This document shows positions 1 to 6,950 of a stretch of DNA of 9,834 bases, one piece after another. Below the pieces are notes generated by a model. It was not told where the DNA came from, did no database searches, and saw nothing but the letters and a program-made list of their open reading frames with translations. Within the stretch, counting starts at the first letter, position 1. Every line of letters begins with the position of its first letter. This DNA is from DATAAM01 sp036260075. Its GTDB lineage: Bacteria; Actinomycetota; Acidimicrobiia; Acidimicrobiales; JAHWLA01. The DNA lies in NCBI GenBank assembly GCA_036260075.1, contig DATAAM010000213.1, positions 1 to 9,834 on the forward strand. The letters are read 5' to 3'. A program made the position numbers and the translations under genes.

Positions 1-20
1 GGCGTAACCTCGTAGTCGAG

Positions 21-1250
21 ATGCAAGGCCCCAACCAGGCGGCGGCGCCCCGGCGCAAGACCCGCCAGATCCGCGTCGGCTCCGTGCTCGTCGGCGGCGA
101 CGCGCCGATCTCGGTGCAGTCGATGACGATCACCAAGACGGCCGACGTGGAGGCCACCCTCCAGCAGGTCTACGCCTTGGCGGGCGCCGGGTGCGACATC
201 GTGCGCTGCACGTGCAACGAGCAGGAGGCCGCCGAGGGACTGGCCCAGATCGTGCCGCGCTCGCCGGCGCCGATCGTGGCCGACATCCACCACCAGTACC
301 GCATGGCCCTCGCCGCGCTGGAGGCGGGCGTGCACGGGCTGCGTCTCAACCCGGGCAACATCCGTCGGCCCGAGCACATCAAGGCCGTGGCGCGGGAGGC
401 CAAGGACCGGGGCGTGCCCATCCGCATCGGCGTCAACGCGGGCTCGCTCGATCCCCGTCTCTACGAGAAGCACGACGGGGCCACGCCCGAGGCGTTGGTG
501 GAGTCGGCGCAAACAGAGCTGGCGTACTTCGAGGAGGTCGGGTTCGAGGACGTGAAGATCAGCGTCAAGGCGTCCAACGTGCCGCTGATGATCGAGGCCT
601 ACCGCCTCCTGGCCGACGTCACCGACCACCCGCTGCACCTCGGCGTCACCGAGGCGGGCCCGCCGCCCCAAGGCCTCGTCAAGGCCACGGCCGGCATCGC
701 CACGCTGCTGGCCGAGGGCATCGGTGACACCATCCGCTACTCGCTCACGGCCGACCCCGTGGAGGAGGCCCGCGCCGGCCGCACACTGCTGGAGTCGATG
801 GGGCTGCGGGAGCGCAAGAACGTCGACCTCATCGCCTGCCCGTCGTGCGGTCGGGCCGAGATCGACGTGATCAAGGTGGCCAACGAGGCCATGGCCGCCT
901 TCGGCGACCGGGAGATCCCGCTGCAGGTCGCCGTGATGGGTTGCGTGGTGAACGGCCCCGGCGAAGCCCGCGACGCCGACCTCGGCATCGCCGCGGGCCG
1001 TCGCAAGGGCCACCTGTTCATCAAGGGGCAGAACGTGGCCGTCGTCCCCGAGGACGAGATGGTCTCCACGCTGGTCGAGTACGCCGAGCGGATCATGCAG
1101 GAGGGCGCCGACGCCGTCCTGGCCGCCGCCGACCTCGACAAGGCGGCCCGTGAAGCCGACCGCGACCGCGCTGCCCTCCTCGAAGAGAAGGGGGCCGACG
1201 CCAACGCCACCGGCGAACGGGTCGAGCTGATCCGCAAGACGATCGGCTGA
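21..1250 (+). CDS. ispG: 4-hydroxy-3-methylbut-2-en-1-yl diphosphate synthase (IspG/GcpE)
   Basis: IspG is the iron-sulfur enzyme of the cytosolic MEP pathway that reductively converts MEcPP to HMBPP, using electrons from ferredoxin or flavodoxin. The 409-residue protein has the full bacterial two-domain form. An N-terminal TIM barrel includes SVQSMT (31-36), VADIHHQYRMAL (86-97) and GLRLNPGNI (106-114). The C-terminal Fe-S domain has CPSC (273-276) and MGCVVNGPGEA (306-316). Cys273, Cys276, Cys308 and Glu315 correspond to the [4Fe-4S] ligands of E. coli IspG (Cys270, Cys273, Cys305, Glu312). ATG at 21 is the first start in the window and sits just before the conserved RRKTRQIRVG segment. The frame is open to the left edge, so a start further left cannot be fully excluded, and the ribosome binding site is weak. 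The stop overlaps the next ATG by one base (TGATG), implying translational coupling. Confidence 0.97.
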   Translation: MQGPNQAAAPRRKTRQIRVGSVLVGGDAPISVQSMTITKTADVEATLQQVYALAGAGCDIVRCTCNEQEAAEGLAQIVPRSPAPIVADIHHQYRMALAALEAGVHGLRLNPGNIRRPEHIKAVAREAKDRGVPIRIGVNAGSLDPRLYEKHDGATPEALVESAQTELAYFEEVGFEDVKISVKASNVPLMIEAYRLLADVTDHPLHLGVTEAGPPPQGLVKATAGIATLLAEGIGDTIRYSLTADPVEEARAGRTLLESMGLRERKNVDLIACPSCGRAEIDVIKVANEAMAAFGDREIPLQVAVMGCVVNGPGEARDADLGIAAGRRKGHLFIKGQNVAVVPEDEMVSTLVEYAERIMQEGADAVLAAADLDKAAREADRDRAALLEEKGADANATGERVELIRKTIG

Positions 1251-2449
1251 TGGACCTTCGCCCGATCACCGAGGACGAGCTGCCCGCGTTCGTGCGGGTC
1301 GACTTCACCGGCTTCGGCCTCGACCCCACCGAGGACAACGACGAGGGCGAGACACTCGAGCTCGACCGTGCGCTCGGCGCCTTCGACGGCGACGAGCTGG
1401 TGGGCACGACGGCCGCCTACTCCTTCGAGCTGACGTTGCCCGGGCTGACGTACGTCCCGGCCGCAGGCGTCACGTGGGTGGCGGTCCTCCCGACGCACCG
1501 GCGCCGCGGCGTGCTGCGGGCGATGATGGCGCGCCAGCTCGACGACATCCCCGAGCCGGTGGCCGTCCTCGGGGCCAGCGAGGCGCCGATCTACGGGCGC
1601 TTCGGCTACGGGCTGGCCAGCGTCGGCCACATGGTGCACGTCGACCCCCGCCGGTCGGAGTTCCGCGAGCCCGTGGCCGACGACGGGCGCGTCGTCCTCC
1701 TCGATCCCGAGACGGCGGCCAAGGCCCTCCCCGACGTGTTCGACCGGTCCCGCAAGGTCACGCCCGGCGACCACCAGCGCTCGCAGGCCTGGTGGGACCA
1801 CTGGTTCAAGGACAAGGAGCACTGGCGGGAGGGCGCCACGTCGCGCTTCTACGTGGTCCACGAGACGTCGGCCGGGGAGGCCGACGGCTTTGCCGCCTAC
1901 CGCATCAAGGCCGGGTGGGACGACCACGGCGTGCCCAGCGGGGAGCTGCGCGTCGAGTCGCTCGTGACCGTCACGGCCGCGGCCCGAGCCGCCCTCTGGC
2001 GCTACCTGCTCGACGTCGACCTGATCGCCACGGTGAAGGCGCAGTGGGTGGCGCCCGACGACCCGCTGCGCCTGCTGCTGGTCGACCCGCGGGCGGCCCG
2101 GGTCACAGGCGTGGTGGACGACCTGTGGGTGCGGCTGCTCGACGTGCCCACCGCCCTCTCGGCCCGCCGGTACGACGCCGACGGCCGGCTGGTGCTCGAG
2201 GTGGTCGACTCCCTGCGCCCGCAGACAGGCGGCCGTTTCGTGCTCGACGGCGGCGAGTGCACCCGCACGGACGCCGCGCCCGACCTCTCCCTCGACGTGG
2301 CCGACCTCGGCTCGCTCTACCTCGGCGGCGTCGGCGCAGGCGTGCTGCACCGGGCGGGCCGCATCGAGGAGCACCGCCCCGGCGCCGTGGCCCTGGCCGA
2401 CCAGATGTTCCGCAGCGACCCCCTGCCCTTCAACCAGACCGAGTTCTGA
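1250..2449 (+). CDS. Eis-like GNAT family N-acetyltransferase
   Basis: This 399-residue protein resembles the Eis family (mycobacterial 'enhanced intracellular survival' multi-acetylating enzymes, about 400 residues). These have two fused GNAT folds and a C-terminal SCP2-like domain and transfer acetyl from acetyl-CoA to amines. Visible features are the acetyl-CoA loop PTHRRRGVLRAMM (81-93), IYGRFGYG (114-121), which lies in the region of the Eis general-acid tyrosine, and a C-terminal phenylalanine (ending NQTEF). The C-terminal carboxylate acts as general base in Eis. The central segment with repeated Trp (WWDHWFKDKEHW, 184-195) starts the second GNAT half. There is no signal peptide or membrane segment. 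It is coupled to ispG, as a GNAT gene follows ispG in mycobacteria. The substrate is unknown; family membership is well supported, but aminoglycoside acetylation should not be assumed. Confidence 0.88.
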   Translation: MDLRPITEDELPAFVRVDFTGFGLDPTEDNDEGETLELDRALGAFDGDELVGTTAAYSFELTLPGLTYVPAAGVTWVAVLPTHRRRGVLRAMMARQLDDIPEPVAVLGASEAPIYGRFGYGLASVGHMVHVDPRRSEFREPVADDGRVVLLDPETAAKALPDVFDRSRKVTPGDHQRSQAWWDHWFKDKEHWREGATSRFYVVHETSAGEADGFAAYRIKAGWDDHGVPSGELRVESLVTVTAAARAALWRYLLDVDLIATVKAQWVAPDDPLRLLLVDPRAARVTGVVDDLWVRLLDVPTALSARRYDADGRLVLEVVDSLRPQTGGRFVLDGGECTRTDAAPDLSLDVADLGSLYLGGVGAGVLHRAGRIEEHRPGAVALADQMFRSDPLPFNQTEF

Positions 2450-2456
2450 CCCTCCG

Positions 2457-2503
2457 TTTTGGGCACGCTTTCCCGCGCATACAGCGGGAAAGCGTGCCCA
2501 AAA
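2457..2503. repeat. Perfect 20-bp inverted repeat (hairpin element, copy 1)
   Basis: The left arm (2457-2476, beginning TTTTGGGCACG) and right arm (2484-2503) are exact reverse complements over 20 bases, with a 7-base loop (2477-2483). The element fills the gap between the stop of the + strand acetyltransferase (2449) and the stop of the - strand bfr (2509), so it could end transcription from both sides. Neither arm is followed by a T-run outside the stem, so it is not a textbook intrinsic terminator. A diverged copy lies at 6951-6997 in the same orientation. Confidence 0.9.
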
Positions 2504-2508
2504 CAGGG

Positions 2509-2979
2509 CTACTCGCGGATCTGCTGGGCCAGGTAGTGGGGCTCGCCGACCTGGCGGACGAGCTCGAGCTGCGTCTCCAGCCAGTCGGCGTGCTCCTCCT
2601 CGCCCTCGAGGATGTCGTCGAGCAGCTCGCGGCTGCCGTGGTCGCCTCGTTCGGTGCACAAGGCGATGCCCCGGTTGAGCCGTTCGACGGCCTCGCGCTC
2701 GAGGTCGAGCGCCAGCCGCAGCTTCTCCACCACGGTCTCGCCCACGCGCACGTTGCCCAGTCGTTGCAGGTTGGGCATCCCTTCGAGGTAGAGGATCCGC
2801 TCGATGAGCTCGTCGGCGTCCTTCATCTCGTCGATGGAGTCTTCGCGGAACCGGGCGGCGAGGCGCTCGTACCCCCAGTTCCCGAGCATCTTGGCGTCGA
2901 CGAAGTACTGGTTGATCGCCGTCAGCTCGGCGGTGAGCACTTCGTTGAGCAGTTGGACGACGTCGGCGTCACCTGTCAC
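2509..2979 (-). CDS. bfr: Bacterioferritin with altered ferroxidase residue
   Basis: Bacterioferritin forms a haem-containing 24-subunit shell that oxidises and stores iron in the cytoplasm. The 156-residue protein aligns without gaps to the first 80 residues of E. coli Bfr (ELTAINQYF, 18-26; IERILYLEGMPNLQ, 59-72). Haem ligand Met52 is present. Of the dinuclear centre, Glu18, Glu51, Glu94, Glu127 and His130 are present, but the His54 position is Asp (EMKDAD; codon GAC at 2820-2818). His28 and His46 of the E. coli protein are also replaced, by Asp and Glu. The start is GTG at 2979; the GTG overlaps the bfd stop as GTGA, so the two genes are translationally coupled. Family certainty is high; how well the altered site oxidises iron is unknown. 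Confidence 0.96.
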   Translation of the reverse strand: MTGDADVVQLLNEVLTAELTAINQYFVDAKMLGNWGYERLAARFREDSIDEMKDADELIERILYLEGMPNLQRLGNVRVGETVVEKLRLALDLEREAVERLNRGIALCTERGDHGSRELLDDILEGEEEHADWLETQLELVRQVGEPHYLAQQIRE

Positions 2980-3167
2980 GAGGCGAGCATACGGGGACGC
3001 GCACCGTCGTCAAGGGTCGCCAGCAGCTCTTGCAGCAACGGAAGGCAGCCGCCGCACTCGCTGCCTGCCCCGCAGCGCCGGGTGACGTCCTCCACCGAGT
3101 GGGCGCCCGCCGCCAGGGCGGCACGCACGGTGCGGTCGGTGACGGCCTTGCAGGCGCAGACGTACAC
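2976..3167 (-). CDS. bfd: Bacterioferritin-associated ferredoxin
   Basis: Bfd is a small [2Fe-2S] protein that docks on bacterioferritin and passes electrons through its haems so that stored iron is released. This 63-residue protein is close to the usual length of about 64. It carries the Fer2_BFD pattern: Cys4 and Cys6 (YVCACKAVT) and Cys38 and Cys41 (GSECGGC) as the cluster ligands, plus an extra Cys32. The GTG start at 3167 is preceded by a G-rich site (GGGGG, about 6 bases upstream). It lies first in a two-gene bfd-bfr operon read leftward, with a 4-base overlap, so release and storage proteins are made together. It is divergent from the methyltransferase gene across a 99-base gap. Confidence 0.95.
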   Translation of the reverse strand: MYVCACKAVTDRTVRAALAAGAHSVEDVTRRCGAGSECGGCLPLLQELLATLDDGARPRMLAS

Positions 3168-3225
3168 CTACGCCCCCGTGAGGCAGGCAGAAGCCCGGGT
3201 GTTAGGCCGTCCTGACATCGGTGCC

Positions 3226-3256
3226 ATGGTACCCGTGGTCCCGGCCTGCCATGCAA
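3226..3256 (-). promoter_or_regulatory. Candidate bfd-bfr promoter
   Basis: Read on the - strand, TTGCAT (3256-3251) and TACCAT (3231-3226) resemble -35 and -10 hexamers. The 19-base spacer is slightly long. A start near 3219 would leave a leader of about 50 bases before the bfd GTG. The -10 lies inside an imperfect palindrome, ggtgccatggtacc (3220-3233, 6 of 7 pairs), which could be a regulator site. This is a weak prediction from pattern alone. Confidence 0.25.
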
Positions 3257-3266
3257 GGCTGCCCCG

Positions 3267-3944
3267 GTGCCCCCGCTCGCCGTCCGCCTCCGCCGGTGCT
3301 GGTTGCTGGTCGACGGCGACCGAGAGCTGCGCCTGCCGCTGCCGCCGCACGCCACGGCCAAGTCGGTGCCCATCAGCACCTCGCCGCACGTGGCCGCCCG
3401 CATCCGGGCGGTGGAGGAGGCCTTTGCGGGCCACACGCAGTACGTGGTGCTCGGCGCCGGCCTCGACACGTCCGGCTACGACCGCCCGGACCTGCGCGTG
3501 TACGAGGTCGACCGGGCCGACGCCCAGCAGTGGAAGCGGGCGCAGCTCGCCTGCGAGCCCGCCCACGTCGCCTACGTGGCGTGCGACTTCGAGCGCGACG
3601 ACCTCGCGGTCGCCCTCGCCGGCGCCGGCTACCGCCCCGACGAGCCTGCCCTCTTCTCCTGGCTGGGCGTCACCGGCTACCTCACCCGGCCCGCCGTCGA
3701 GCGCATCCTCCGCTTCGTGGGCACCACGGCGCCCGGCACGGAGATCGTCTTCGACTACACCGACCCCGACGCCGAGGACGACTTCAGCCGGGCCATGCGC
3801 GACCTCGTCGAGCTGGTGGGCGAGCCCATCCTGTCGGTCTTCCGAGCGGCCGAGGTCGACGCCCTCCTGGCCGCCTGCGGCCTCCACGTCGTGCGCAACC
3901 AGGGGTGCATCGCGCGAGCCCGGGTGCCCGATCGGCTACCCTGA
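3267..3944 (+). CDS. Short SAM-dependent methyltransferase, LCM/PPM1 (Tcmp) type
   Basis: The 225-residue protein resembles the leucine carboxyl methyltransferase-like class I SAM methyltransferases, which are abundant in actinobacteria and mostly act on unknown O-methyl acceptors. Motif I is VVLGAGLDT (60-68), followed by an acidic strand end at YEVDRAD (79-85). SWLGVTGYLT (131-140) and the FDYTD strand (162-166) are also typical of the family. Family members usually run to about 270-300 residues. This one is short at the N-terminus, with only about 38 residues before the helix SPHVAARIRAVEEAF. GTG at 3267 is the only ATG, GTG or TTG in frame between an upstream stop (3213-3215) and motif I, with AAGG 8 bases upstream. 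It stands alone, divergent from bfd; its substrate is unknown. Confidence 0.8.
   Translation: MPPLAVRLRRCWLLVDGDRELRLPLPPHATAKSVPISTSPHVAARIRAVEEAFAGHTQYVVLGAGLDTSGYDRPDLRVYEVDRADAQQWKRAQLACEPAHVAYVACDFERDDLAVALAGAGYRPDEPALFSWLGVTGYLTRPAVERILRFVGTTAPGTEIVFDYTDPDAEDDFSRAMRDLVELVGEPILSVFRAAEVDALLAACGLHVVRNQGCIARARVPDRLP
3937..3942 (+). promoter_or_regulatory. Candidate -10 box for the helicase-proS unit
   Basis: TACCCT fits the actinobacterial TANNNT -10 pattern and lies in the context gCTAccCTGAAC (3935-3946). The stronger rimP promoter has the same context, gCTAtaCTGAAC (7034-7045). The box overlaps the end of the methyltransferase gene and would give a leader of about 100 bases before the helicase start. 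No convincing -35 is visible, so this is tentative. Confidence 0.25.
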
Positions 3945-4052
3945 ACCTGTCGAGCACCGCACAGGGCGGGCTCGCGGCCCACCTCATCGCCGTTCCTCGC
4001 TTGTCGTAGGAGTTGCCTGGAGGCAGGCCACCACGACACAGGAAACGAGTAG

Positions 4053-5228
4053 ATGACGTCTTTCACCGACCTGGGCCTCCGCGGCCCGCTGGGTGCCGTC
4101 CTCGATGCCCAGGGCATCGCGCAGCCGTTCCCCATCCAGGCCCTCGCCCTGCCCGACGCCCTTGCCGGCCGCGACGTGTGCGGCAAGGCGAAGACGGGCT
4201 CGGGCAAGACCCTGGCCTTCGGGCTTCCCCTCCTCGACCGCACGCAGCCCGGCGCCAAGCCCCGACGCCCCCGTGCGCTCGTGCTCGCCCCCACCCGTGA
4301 GCTGGCGGGCCAGATCGTCGACGTGCTGCGGCCCCTGGCCGCCGCCGTCGACCTGCAGGTGGCCGCCGTCTACGGCGGCACCTCCCTCGACAAGGACATC
4401 TCGACCATGAAGAAGGGCGTCGAGGTGGTCGTCGCCACCCCGGGTCGCCTCATCGACCTGGTCGAGCGCAACGCCGTCTCCCTGGGCGAGATCCGCACGC
4501 TCGTCGTCGACGAGGCCGACCGCATGGCCGACATGGGCTTCATGCCGCAGGTCGAGTGGCTCATGCGCCAGATGCCGAAGCAGGGCCGCCAGACCCTGTT
4601 GTTCTCCGCCACCCTCGACGGCCAGGTCAACGCGCTGGTGCGCCACTACATGCACGATCCCGTGCGCCACGAGGTCGAGTCCGACGCCCCCACGGTCGAC
4701 GACATGACGCACCGGTTCTTCGCCGTCCACCAGATGGACCGTGTGAAGGTGGCGGCCGCCATCGCCCGCGGCGCCTTCCGCACCATCGCCTTCGTGCGCA
4801 CCAAGCGAGGGGCCGACCGCCTGGCCGATCAGCTCTCCCGCGAGGGCGTGAAGGCCGAGGCCATCCACGGCGACCTTCGGCAGAGCGCCCGGGAGCGGGC
4901 CCTGCGGCGCTTCGTCAAGGGCGACCTGCAGGTGCTGGTGGCCACCGATGTGGCCGCCCGTGGCATCCACGTCGACGACATCGACGTGGTGCTCCACTTC
5001 GACCCGCCGGAGGACCACAAGGGCTACCTGCACCGTTCCGGCCGCACGGCCCGCGCCGGTCGCACCGGCGTGGTGGCCACGTTGGTGCTGTGGGACCAGC
5101 GGCTCGACGTGGAGCGGCTGAAGAAGCGCCTGGGCCTCCACGACGAGCCCATCGTCGAGGTCTTCTCCAACGATCCCCGCCTCGCCCGCCTCGACGACCC
5201 GGGCTCCAATCACAAGGCCGCGGTGTAG
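4053..5228 (+). CDS. DEAD-box ATP-dependent RNA helicase (minimal core)
   Basis: This cytosolic RNA helicase would unwind or remodel RNA using ATP, likely in ribosome assembly or mRNA turnover. The 391 residues carry the DEAD-box motifs in order: Q-motif (Phe4, PIQ 27-29), motif I AKTGSGKT (46-53), Ia PTREL (80-84), Ib TPGR (129-132), II DEAD (153-156), III SAT (185-187), IV TIAFVRT (244-250), V VATDVAARGIHV (296-307) and VI HRSGRTARAGRTG (327-339). Only about 50 residues follow motif VI, so it lacks the long basic or RNA-binding tails of CsdA- or DbpA-type enzymes; it looks RhlE-like, but no specific symbol is justified. ATG at 4053 has AGGAAA 7 bases upstream. proS begins 23 bases after the stop, suggesting co-transcription. 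Confidence 0.95.
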   Translation: MTSFTDLGLRGPLGAVLDAQGIAQPFPIQALALPDALAGRDVCGKAKTGSGKTLAFGLPLLDRTQPGAKPRRPRALVLAPTRELAGQIVDVLRPLAAAVDLQVAAVYGGTSLDKDISTMKKGVEVVVATPGRLIDLVERNAVSLGEIRTLVVDEADRMADMGFMPQVEWLMRQMPKQGRQTLLFSATLDGQVNALVRHYMHDPVRHEVESDAPTVDDMTHRFFAVHQMDRVKVAAAIARGAFRTIAFVRTKRGADRLADQLSREGVKAEAIHGDLRQSARERALRRFVKGDLQVLVATDVAARGIHVDDIDVVLHFDPPEDHKGYLHRSGRTARAGRTGVVATLVLWDQRLDVERLKKRLGLHDEPIVEVFSNDPRLARLDDPGSNHKAAV

Positions 5229-5243
5229 CGGCCTCGCTACGCT
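5222..5243 (+). other. Small hairpin over the helicase stop, ahead of proS
   Basis: GTAGCG (5225-5230) and CGCTAC (5235-5240) pair perfectly around a 4-base GCCT loop. The stem can extend to nine pairs (5222-5243) with two G-U wobbles. It contains the helicase stop codon and ends just before the GGGA site of proS. No T-run follows, so it is not an intrinsic terminator. A role in setting the helicase-proS ratio is possible but unproven. Confidence 0.4.
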
Positions 5244-5251
5244 CCCGGGAC

Positions 5252-6943
5252 ATGCGGATGTCCCGGCTCCTCTTGCGTACGCTGCGCGACGCGCCTGCCG
5301 ACGCCGAGGCGGTCAGCCACCGACTGCTCGTCCGCGCCGGCTACATCCGCCGACTGGCGTCCGGCGTGTACAGCTACCTCCCGCTGGGGCGGAAGCTGCT
5401 GCAGCGGGTGGAGCGCATCGTGCGGGAGGAGATGGACGCGGCCGGCGCGCAGGAGGTCCTCATGCCCATCCTCCACCCCGAGGAGGTGTGGGAGGAGACC
5501 GGTCGCCTGCACACGATGGACGACATCCTCTTCCGGCTCGAGGCCAAGGGCGGCAAGTTCGTGCTGGGCCCGACCCACGAAGAGGTCGTGACCGCCCTCG
5601 TGTCGGGGGAGGCGGGGTCCTATCGCGACCTGCCGCTGAACGTGTACCAGATCCAGTTCAAGTACCGCGACGAGGCTCGGCCCCGGTTCGGCCTGCTGCG
5701 CTGTCGTGAGTTCATCATGAAGGACGCCTACTCCTTCGACGTCTCGCAGGACGCCATGCGGGCGTCGTACCAGGTGATGTACGACGCCTACTGCCGGATC
5801 TTCGACCGCATGGGACTGACCTACACGCCGGTGGAGGCCGACGCAGGCGCCATCGGCGGCGACGTCAACCACGAGTTCATGGTGCCGAGCGCCATCGGCG
5901 AGGACGTGTTCGCCCGCTGCCCCTCGTGCGGCTACGCCGCCAACATCGAGGCGGCCGAGGCGGGCGAGCCCCACGTGCCCGACGCCGCGCCGGAGGAGCC
6001 GCTGGTCGAGCACCACACGCCCGATCGTCCCGGCATCGACCTCGTGGTCGAGTTCTTCGCCGGACGCGGCCTCACTGCCGCGGGGATGCTGAAGTGCATC
6101 GCCCTGCGCGACGACGAGGGCGGGGCCACGGTGGCGCTCGTGCCCGGCGACCGGGAGGTGCGCGTGCCCCGGGGGCTGCATCCGTTCGCCGACGCCGACT
6201 TCGAAGCCCACCCCGAGCTGGTGAAGGGCTACATCGGCCCCATGGGGTTGCAGGCGCTCGGCGTGCGCGTGGTGGCCGACCACAGCGTGCGGACGGGCGG
6301 CCCCTGGATCACCGGTGCGAACAAGGCCGACCACCACGTCAGCGGGGCCACGCTGGGCCGCGACTTCACGGTGGACGAGTGGGCTTCGATCGCCTCGCTG
6401 GCCGAAGGCGACCCCTGCCCCCGCTGCCGCGGCTCCCTCGAGCTGGTGCGGGCGGTGGAGGCGGGCCACACGTTCCAGCTCGGCCTCACGTACTCGTCCA
6501 AGATGAGCGGCGCGGGCTTCCTCGACGAGGACGGCAAGGAGCAGCCCTATTGGATGGGGTGCTACGGCATCGGCATCAGCCGGGCGCCCGCGGTCATCGC
6601 CGAGGAGCACCACGACGAGGCGGGCCTGTGCTGGCCGGAGGAAGTGGCTCCCTACCGGGTGCACCTCCTCGCCCTCGGCGCGGGCCGCAGCCCCGAGGTG
6701 GGGGAGGCGGCCGACCGGCTGTACCTCGAGCTCCAGGCCGCGGGCGTGACCGTGCTGTACGACGACCGCGACCTGTCGCCCGGCGTGAAGTTCGCCGACG
6801 CCGACCTCCTGGGCATGCCCACGCAGCTCGTGGTGGGGGCCAAGGGCCTGGCCCGGGGCGTCGTGGAGCGGAAGCACCGCCGCACCGGCGAGCGCGACGA
6901 GCTGCCGCTCGACGGCGTCCTCGCCGCCCTGGCCCGCCCGTAG
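5252..6943 (+). CDS. proS: Prolyl-tRNA synthetase, bacterial type with editing domain
   Basis: ProRS attaches proline to tRNA-Pro in the cytoplasm. The 563 residues match the bacterial ProS layout (E. coli 572). The class II core has GPTHEE (106-111), motif 2 FKYRDEARPRFG (136-147) followed by REFIMKDAYSF (152-162), and motif 3 CYGIGISR (437-444). An inserted INS-type domain between motifs 2 and 3 (roughly 235-385) would clear mischarged Ala-tRNA-Pro. The anticodon-binding domain ends the protein (about 467-563). CPSC (223-226) and CPRC (389-392) flank the insertion and could bind zinc. ATG at 5252 aligns with the E. coli start (MRMSRLLLRTL against MRTSQYLLSTL). The second ATG, at 5258, has better spacing from GGGA (5247-5250) and is an alternative start. 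It lies directly downstream of the helicase gene. Confidence 0.97.
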   Translation: MRMSRLLLRTLRDAPADAEAVSHRLLVRAGYIRRLASGVYSYLPLGRKLLQRVERIVREEMDAAGAQEVLMPILHPEEVWEETGRLHTMDDILFRLEAKGGKFVLGPTHEEVVTALVSGEAGSYRDLPLNVYQIQFKYRDEARPRFGLLRCREFIMKDAYSFDVSQDAMRASYQVMYDAYCRIFDRMGLTYTPVEADAGAIGGDVNHEFMVPSAIGEDVFARCPSCGYAANIEAAEAGEPHVPDAAPEEPLVEHHTPDRPGIDLVVEFFAGRGLTAAGMLKCIALRDDEGGATVALVPGDREVRVPRGLHPFADADFEAHPELVKGYIGPMGLQALGVRVVADHSVRTGGPWITGANKADHHVSGATLGRDFTVDEWASIASLAEGDPCPRCRGSLELVRAVEAGHTFQLGLTYSSKMSGAGFLDEDGKEQPYWMGCYGIGISRAPAVIAEEHHDEAGLCWPEEVAPYRVHLLALGAGRSPEVGEAADRLYLELQAAGVTVLYDDRDLSPGVKFADADLLGMPTQLVVGAKGLARGVVERKHRRTGERDELPLDGVLAALARP

Positions 6944-6950
6944 CTCCGTT

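Noticed and set aside
737..2659. 640-residue open frame on the - strand
   Set aside because: It is antisense to ispG and the acetyltransferase, with shadow-like composition, and it reads through the hairpin element.
3197..3215. Possible IdeR/DtxR iron box upstream of bfd
   Set aside because: The best alignment to the 19-base IdeR consensus gives only 11 matches, nearly all in the centre and right half; the left half does not match.
3168..3266. Frameshifted remnant of the missing methyltransferase N-terminus
   Set aside because: The other + frames in this gap show no family-like sequence, and there is too little room before bfd.
4014..4028. Short inverted repeat (TGCCTGGAGGCA / GCCTG-GAGG-CAGGC) in the helicase leader
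   Set aside because: The stem is only 5 bp with no T-run. It is too small to claim as a regulator in such GC-rich sequence.
1474..4056. 860-residue open frame on the + strand
   Set aside because: It is a high-GC shadow rich in Arg, Pro, Gly and Ala that crosses the acetyltransferase, the hairpin, bfr, bfd and the methyltransferase; no domain is recognisable.
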